Part shown: piece by piece, positions 59,301 to 64,000 of the stretch | Position numbering within the stretch: the stretch's first letter is position 1 | Layout of the letters: each line of letters starts with the position of its first letter | Assembly (NCBI GenBank): GCA_964351885.1 | Contig: CAYGPP010000001.1 | Coordinates: 110,137-174,136, forward strand | Direction of reading: 5' to 3' | Length of the DNA: 64,000 bases | Source: Marinoscillum sp964351885 | Lineage (GTDB): Bacteria; Bacteroidota; Bacteroidia; Cytophagales; Cyclobacteriaceae | Made by a program: the position numbers and the translations under genes | Notes under the pieces: model-generated | Databases searched by the model: none | What the model saw: the letters and a program-made list of their open reading frames with translations, nothing else | What the model was told of the DNA's origin: nothing

Positions 59301-62300
59301 ACTCCTCCTGTCTTATCGGGTTTAATATTTCAAGGAGCAACTCAAACCACAGGTGATTTTGATATCACTGTCAGTGAGTTAAGCACACTATATTATGTCA
59401 TCACCCAGTCTAACACTGCGCCAAGCGAATCACAAATTGTAGCTGGACAGGATGAGAATGGAAGCACCGCTGTGAATTATTATAATTATGGCGGTGTGAC
59501 AGGAGCTCAATCTTTTGGGATAGGAACGGGAACCAATGGTCCTACCGATGTAGCGCTACAACCTGAGACTACCTATTTCATTCATTGGGTAGCCGACGAT
59601 GGAAGTTTTTATTCAAACATTCTAAGTGAAACTTTCGATACTTCAGCGCCACCTTCTACAGTTACCATCTCTAGCCCAACTCCGCCAACAGGAACTAGTA
59701 TCGAACAAGGGAGTATAGATAATTTGATTTATACGCTTCAATGGGACATAAGTAACGCAGATGCCACAGCGGTCGGATTTATATTAGATCCGAGTGGTAG
59801 TTTCAACCAGTCTGATATTGTTCAATTTAAATTCTGGGAATCTGTGAATACAGATAATTTTGGAAGTGCCACAGAGATTGGCACTTCAGGATTCTACCTT
59901 GGTGACGGTCAGGTACCAGATGGTTCGATAGCGGTATTTTTTAGCACGACTTATACAACGGGCAGCACAGTTTATTTCTATGTCACCGCAGACATTTCAG
60001 CTTCTGCTTCCGTTGGTAGCACGATTAGCATTCTTGCACCTGCTGCTAATGGGAATTTTGGTTTTGATTCATCTAATCCAGTAGATGGCGGGATCAATGC
60101 TGGAGAAACGTTTACCATTTCTGAGCTAGCTGATGTTACTCCCCCATCAGGCTATGGAATCGCAAATGTGTTTGTTGATAACATTGGTAATGTGTTAGAT
60201 CTTGATATTACCAATGCTGAGGTTGGCACTTCTTACGAGGTGACTATATCAAGTGATGCTGGTGGTACTGATGTCAACGTTTCTGGGACGGTGATAAATA
60301 CCACACAGGTTATAACCAACTTAGGTATTGGCGGTTTGAACTATGGTACCTTAACGATTGACGTTTTCTTAACCGATGTAGCGTTGAATGCAGGAACCAC
60401 AGTAAACACTACTGCCGCATATTCTGCCCCAGACCTCACAGCCCCAATGGGTTATAGTATTATCAATTTGTTTGCTGACAACATAGGCAACGAATTGAGT
60501 TTAGATATTGCAGGAGCAGAGGTTGGATCTACTTATGATATCAGTATAAGCAGCGATGGTGGAGGAGCTCCAGTTGATGTTAGTGGAACTGTAACCGACG
60601 CTACCCAATCATTAGGCGGTTTAGGAATCGGAGGCTTGGGCTATGGTACCTTGACTGTCGATGTAACGCTAACTGATGTAGCCTTGAATGTGGGAAGTAT
60701 AGTCAGTGAGACGGTGTTATTCGAAGATCCAAATGCAGCAGTACCAACAGTAGGTATTAGTTCAGAGAGTGTTTTGGGCACAGACCTTCCACAAGGGACA
60801 GTAGGAGCATTGATCTATAAGTTCAAGTTTGATGTGACTAACGCCCCAGTAACAACCAGTGGGTTATACTTTGAACTAGGAGGGACGTTTGACCCTACAG
60901 ATTTTGAGGCAAATGGCTTTGAGTTGCTTTACAACAGCACGAGTGATGACCTAGGAACAGCCACGAGTGCAGGGTTTAGCACTTATAACTCAGGAACACC
61001 ATTACCACCTAATGCTATAGGTTGGTTACTGGCAGAGACATTCCCACTAGGAGAGACGTTCTTCTACATCACAGTTGATGTATCCAATACAGCTCTAGTT
61101 GGCAGTGATTTCAATGTGGCTATCATAGCAGGTCTTGACAATTTTGGAGTAGATGATCCAAAGCAGAAGAATGATGCTGGATTATCAGCAGGAGATGTAT
61201 TTACAGTGAGCGCAGGAGTAGCCCCTGCCGCACCATTTATTACTACCTGGTCCACCACGGATGGAACAATTACCATCCCAATAAGTGGCAGTTCCCAAGG
61301 GAACAATGGTACATATGACTATGATATTGTATGGACGAACCTGACGAACCCGGGTATAGGAGACGGTTTTGATACAAGGATATCAGGAGCGTATACCATT
61401 ACAGGTTTATCTAATGGGGATATTTATCAAGTAGAGATTTCACAAGATTTTTCTTCTATATACATGAGTAATGGCTCTGAAGCTTTGAAGTTATTGTCGA
61501 TAGAACAATGGGGAGATATAGTATGGTATACTTTCAGGAATGCTTTCCAGGGCTGTGAGAACATGGTCTATAATGCTATCGATGCTCCTGACCTTTCATT
61601 AGTTACAAGCTTGGGTTACATGTTCGATGGAGCGTTTCTGTTTAACGGGGATTTGAGCAGCTGGGATGTTAGTACAATTACTTCCCTTCCCGCCACTTTT
61701 GCTGATGCGACTTCCTTCAATGGAGACATTACGAACTGGGACGTAAGTAACGTTACACTTCTGAGTGTAACGTTTAGTGGTGCATCAAGTTTCAATCAAG
61801 ACCTGAGTTCTTGGAACACGATCAACAATACCAATCTTAACGGGACTTTTAGGGATGCAATAGCATTTAATCAACCACTTAATAGCTGGGATGTATCGAG
61901 TGTTACAAGTTTCCAAGGAGCTTTTGAAGGCGCCACAAGTTTCAACCTGCCATTAGACCAGTGGAATATATCAAGTGCAACCAGCCTAGTGAGCATGTTC
62001 CGTGATGCAACAAGCTTTGATCAGGATCTTTCGGGTTGGGTGATACCGAGTACCGTTACGACAATGTCGGATATGTTCCGAGCAACACCTTTTAGCTATG
62101 ACATTAGTGGCTGGGATGTTTCCAATGTATCAGACTTCAGCTTCATGTTTTGGGAAGCGGACAACTTTAACCAGCCACTAGATGTCTGGGATATGTCTAG
62201 TGCGACCACACTCAATAGCATGTTTGCCAATTGCGATATGTTCAATCAGGATTTGAATAGTTGGAATACCTCATCTGTGACTAACATGCGAAATGTATTT

Positions 62301-64000
62301 GGCAATTCACCAATGTTTAATGGCAATATTTCTAGTTGGGATGTGTCATCGGTTACCAATATGAGTCAGATGTTTTACGCCACGGCTTTTAATGGAGATT
62401 TAACCAGTTGGGATGTGTCTGCTGTTACGGATATGAGCTTCATATTCTATCAATCTTCCTTTAATTCCGATATTTCTAGTTGGGTAACTACTTCAGTAGT
62501 CAACATGAATGGAGCGTTCCGAGAGATGCCTCTATTTGATCAGGACCTTTCTAGTTTGGATATGTCTAGTGTGACCTCAGCGAGTAATATGTTTGATAAT
62601 AGCAGCTTATCCATTGCTAACTATGATGCTACACTGATTGGTTGGGCATCGCAGACTCTTCAACCGGGCGTAAGTTTCCATGCTTCTGGATTAGAATATT
62701 GTGCTGGATCTACGAGTAGACAATCAATCATAGATAATTTTACTTGGTCAATTTCTGGAGATGCATTAGTCTGCCCTCAGATCGCGATCGGTGATATCTC
62801 TGATGACAATTTGGTTGGCCTTATGGAATCCTCAGCACTTACCATTAGCGGTACTACTTCTGGAATAGAAGATGGACAGAATGTACTGGTTGTGCTTAAT
62901 AGCACAGAGAATTTTAACACTACAGTGAGTAGCGATATATGGTCAATGGTCGTAGATGCTAGTGGATTGGGAGACGGTACGATCAATGTCGACGTAACAT
63001 CGACAGATGTAGGAGGCAATGAAGCAAGCAATAGTACCACCTTTACTTTAGATGGACTAAGTCCAGCGTTCTCTTCAGCCACTTCGACCACAATTGATGA
63101 GAACATCACAGCTAGCAGTGTCATCTACACAGCTGTGGCAACAGATGCAGGAACGGTTACTTACACGCTATCTGGTACTGATGAAACAGCGTTCACACTT
63201 AATGCAAGCACGGGAGACTTGAGCATCGACGCAAGTCCAGACTTTGAGAGTCAAGCGAGTTATGAAGTAACTATTACAGCTACAGATGACGCATCAAACA
63301 CATCAGATATAATAATGAGCATCACAGTCAATGACCTAGATGAAGATGTGCCAGTAGGTTATAGCATTTCAGGCGTGAGTGTAGATAATCTCACAGATGA
63401 GCTAAACTTCCAGATCGATGGCTCAGAAGTAGGAGCTACCTATGATGTAATCGTGAGTAGTGATGGCGGTGGTACAGATGTCACTACTACAGGTAGTGTA
63501 ACGAATGCCACAGAATTTATTGGCCCACTAGATATCAGTGGCTTAGGCTATGGTACCCTTACAATCGATGTAGTGTTGATAGATGCGGCCTTTAATACAG
63601 GCGACCCAGTGGTAACGACCGCTGCATTTGCAGCACCAGACGTCACAGCACCAATAGGTTATAGCATTTCAGGCGTGAGTGTAGATAATCTCACAGATGA
63701 GCTAAACTTNNNNNNNNNNNNNNNNNNNNNNNNNNNNNNNNNNNNNNNNNNNNNNNNNNNNNNNNNNNNNNNNNNNNNNNNNNNNNNNNNNNNNNNNNNN
63801 NNNNNNNNNCCTTTAATACAGGCGACCCAGTGGTAACGACCGCTGCATTTGCAGCACCAGACGTTACAGCCCCAGTCTTCACCTCAGCGAACACAACTAG
63901 CATCGATGAGAACATCGCATTGAGCAGTGTAGTATACACGGCTGTAGCAACCGATGCAGGCGCAGTAACTTATTCACTATCTGGCACAGACGAAACTGCG
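44394..64000 (+). CDS. Giant exported multi-domain surface protein (3' end outside window)
   Basis: More than 6,500 residues are encoded and the gene runs off the window. A signal peptide (ILFAFLFTSLDHFGQ) opens it. The order is: LamG-like 1-2, Ig-like, BspA block 1, LamG 3, Ig-like, LamG 4, alternating FN3-like and LamG 5-11, a five-blade propeller-like cassette (55281-56070), BspA block 2, an SprB-like region (58100-58630), Ig-like stretches, two 100-residue modules (60132-60731), BspA block 3, a cadherin-like domain (63060-63340), another module pair containing the N gap, and a second cadherin-like domain. LamG domains bind glycans; FN3, Ig and BspA repeats are adhesin or gliding-surface parts. 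Export by type IX secretion is likely, but its C-terminal signal lies beyond the window. The stop at 63836 comes from the 100-N gap and is not real. Confidence 0.9.
46116..47040 (+). repeat. BspA-like repeat block 1 (5 repeats)
   Basis: The block begins with the cap PFITTW and a PKD-like segment (VDWGDGNSEA). It has five 25-residue repeats of the DUF285/BspA surface type, with the form F-x4-AFNQ-x-I-x-W-x-VS-x-V-x-M, and the C-terminal cap YDATLIGWADD...LTFSS. It is a coding-repeat solenoid, not a separate gene. Confidence 0.88.
48721..48870 (+). repeat. FN3-like repeat unit, near-identical to 49612-49761
   Basis: This 150-base part of an FN3-like domain (TDASINGFTANWSAIPNAQ) matches 49612-49761 with six differences by hand count. 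The offset of 891 bases keeps the reading frame. The domain appears seven times in the gene; these two copies are far closer to each other than the rest. Confidence 0.9.
55281..56070 (+). repeat. Five-blade beta-propeller-like cassette
   Basis: Five repeats of about 52 residues share the pattern YSLSTPFDITSGVTFDG...GTKLFLLG. The blade type is YVTN/NHL-like, and the QYSL-xx-PFDITSG motif is one I recall from marine phage tail and metagenome proteins. Five visible blades is fewer than the usual six or seven, so one may be degenerate in the flanks. Confidence 0.75.
56411..57745 (+). repeat. BspA-like repeat block 2 (10 repeats)
   Basis: It has the same cap PFITTW, about ten 25-residue BspA repeats (for example SASNFNQDVSSWDTDLVTDMAG), and the cap YDATLLGWEDD...LTYSSSGQ. 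It is the second of three such blocks in the giant protein. Confidence 0.88.
60132..60725 (+). repeat. Two 100-residue Ig-like modules in tandem
   Basis: Two copies of a 100-residue module start at 60132 and 60432, exactly 300 bases apart. They share DVTPPSGYGIANVFVDNIGN / DLTAPMGYSIINLFADNIGN and GGLGYGTLTVDVTLTDVALN. The same module recurs at 63345 and 63639. Confidence 0.85.
61231..62775 (+). repeat. BspA-like repeat block 3 (about 13 repeats)
   Basis: This is the third block: PFITTW cap, about thirteen 25-residue repeats (GNSPMFNGNISSWDVSSV and others), and the cap YDATLIGWASQ...GLEYCAGS. It is the longest of the three. Confidence 0.88.
63345..63864 (+). repeat. 100-residue modules 3 and 4 with the assembly gap inside module 4
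   Basis: Module 3 spans 63345-63638 and module 4 begins at 63639. The 55 bases before the gap (63655-63709) are identical to 63355-63409. The 55 bases after it (63810-63864) are identical to 63589-63643. In module 3 the stretch between these flanks (63410-63588) is 179 bases, so the true gap is predicted to be 179 bases, plus 300 for each extra module. Confidence 0.85.
63710..63809. other. 100-N assembly gap
   Basis: One hundred unknown bases sit inside a 300-bp repeat. The reading frame before and after the gap is the same protein frame only if the missing length leaves remainder two when divided by three; 100 does not, 179 does. The gap length is therefore a placeholder, and the reading frame break here is artificial. 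Confidence 0.95.

Noticed and set aside
62777..63124. Longer minus-strand frames inside the giant gene
   Set aside because: They are shadows of the repetitive plus-strand coding sequence with no independent protein features.
63809..63836. Apparent C-terminus and stop of the giant protein at 63836
   Set aside because: It arises only from reading through 100 placeholder Ns in the wrong frame; the frame after the gap matches the repeat and continues open to the end of the window.
44394..64000. Periodic repeats that might suggest a CRISPR array or non-coding repeat
   Set aside because: The repeat periods are coding (75 bases for BspA, 300 bases for modules), in one long frame, and the units are diverged.

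Overview
The window looks like a chromosomal segment of a marine or soil Bacteroidota, most likely order Cytophagales. The evidence is moderate-to-low GC, Bacteroidota-type -7 elements (TAnnTTTG), many Cys lipoproteins with short tails, a secreted GH97 glucosidase, MarR-linked beta-oxidation genes, and a giant multi-domain surface protein with LamG, SprB-like and BspA-like repeats. No tRNA, rRNA, IS element, prophage or CRISPR array is visible. The species cannot be fixed from the sequence.

Layout. 0-4.1 kb: a beta-oxidation operon (MarR regulator, fused 3-hydroxyacyl-CoA dehydrogenase/enoyl-CoA hydratase, thiolase) closed by a strong terminator. 4.5-9.6 kb: an orphan lipoprotein, a CASTOR/POLLUX-type RCK channel, NADP-glutamate dehydrogenase and a Rieske protein, with three small genes in the gaps (7079-7252, 8851-8955, 9063-9188). 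9.6-22.1 kb: housekeeping and solitary genes: Na+/Ca2+ exchanger, SDR, TerB-like protein, an arylamine N-acetyltransferase homologue lacking its catalytic cysteine, tag, a heme-c lipoprotein, prfA, a beta-helix lipoprotein, YjbQ, YitT, and a paraoxonase-like protein.

22.1-26.5 kb: a MarR/quinone oxidoreductase pair, then a compact three-gene signalling operon. It consists of a cNMP-fold histidine kinase, a receiver fused to a glutaredoxin-like and a thioredoxin-reductase-like module, and a UBP zinc-finger protein. A perfect 8-bp inverted repeat resembling CRP/FNR-type sites sits 12 bases before it. Both redox modules of the fusion have lost their CxxC cysteines. This operon is the best candidate in the window for an incompletely described system.

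26.6-37.7 kb: GH97 lipoprotein, tandem universal stress protein, MBL hydrolase, PaaI-like thioesterase, lgt, lipid kinase, threonine/serine dehydratase, polA and a dienelactone hydrolase. 37.7-43.9 kb: two tandem paralogous membrane histidine kinases, the second with a degenerate ATP-binding G1 box, then an exported TPR-CHAT protein with its own inverted-repeat promoter. 44.4-64.0 kb: one giant exported protein of more than 6,500 residues that runs off the window. It holds 11 LamG-like domains, seven FN3-like domains, three blocks of 25-residue BspA repeats, a five-blade beta-propeller-like cassette, an SprB-like region, 100-residue modules and cadherin-like domains. A 100-N gap near its end is an assembly placeholder inside a 300-bp repeat; the apparent stop at 63836 is an artefact of that gap.
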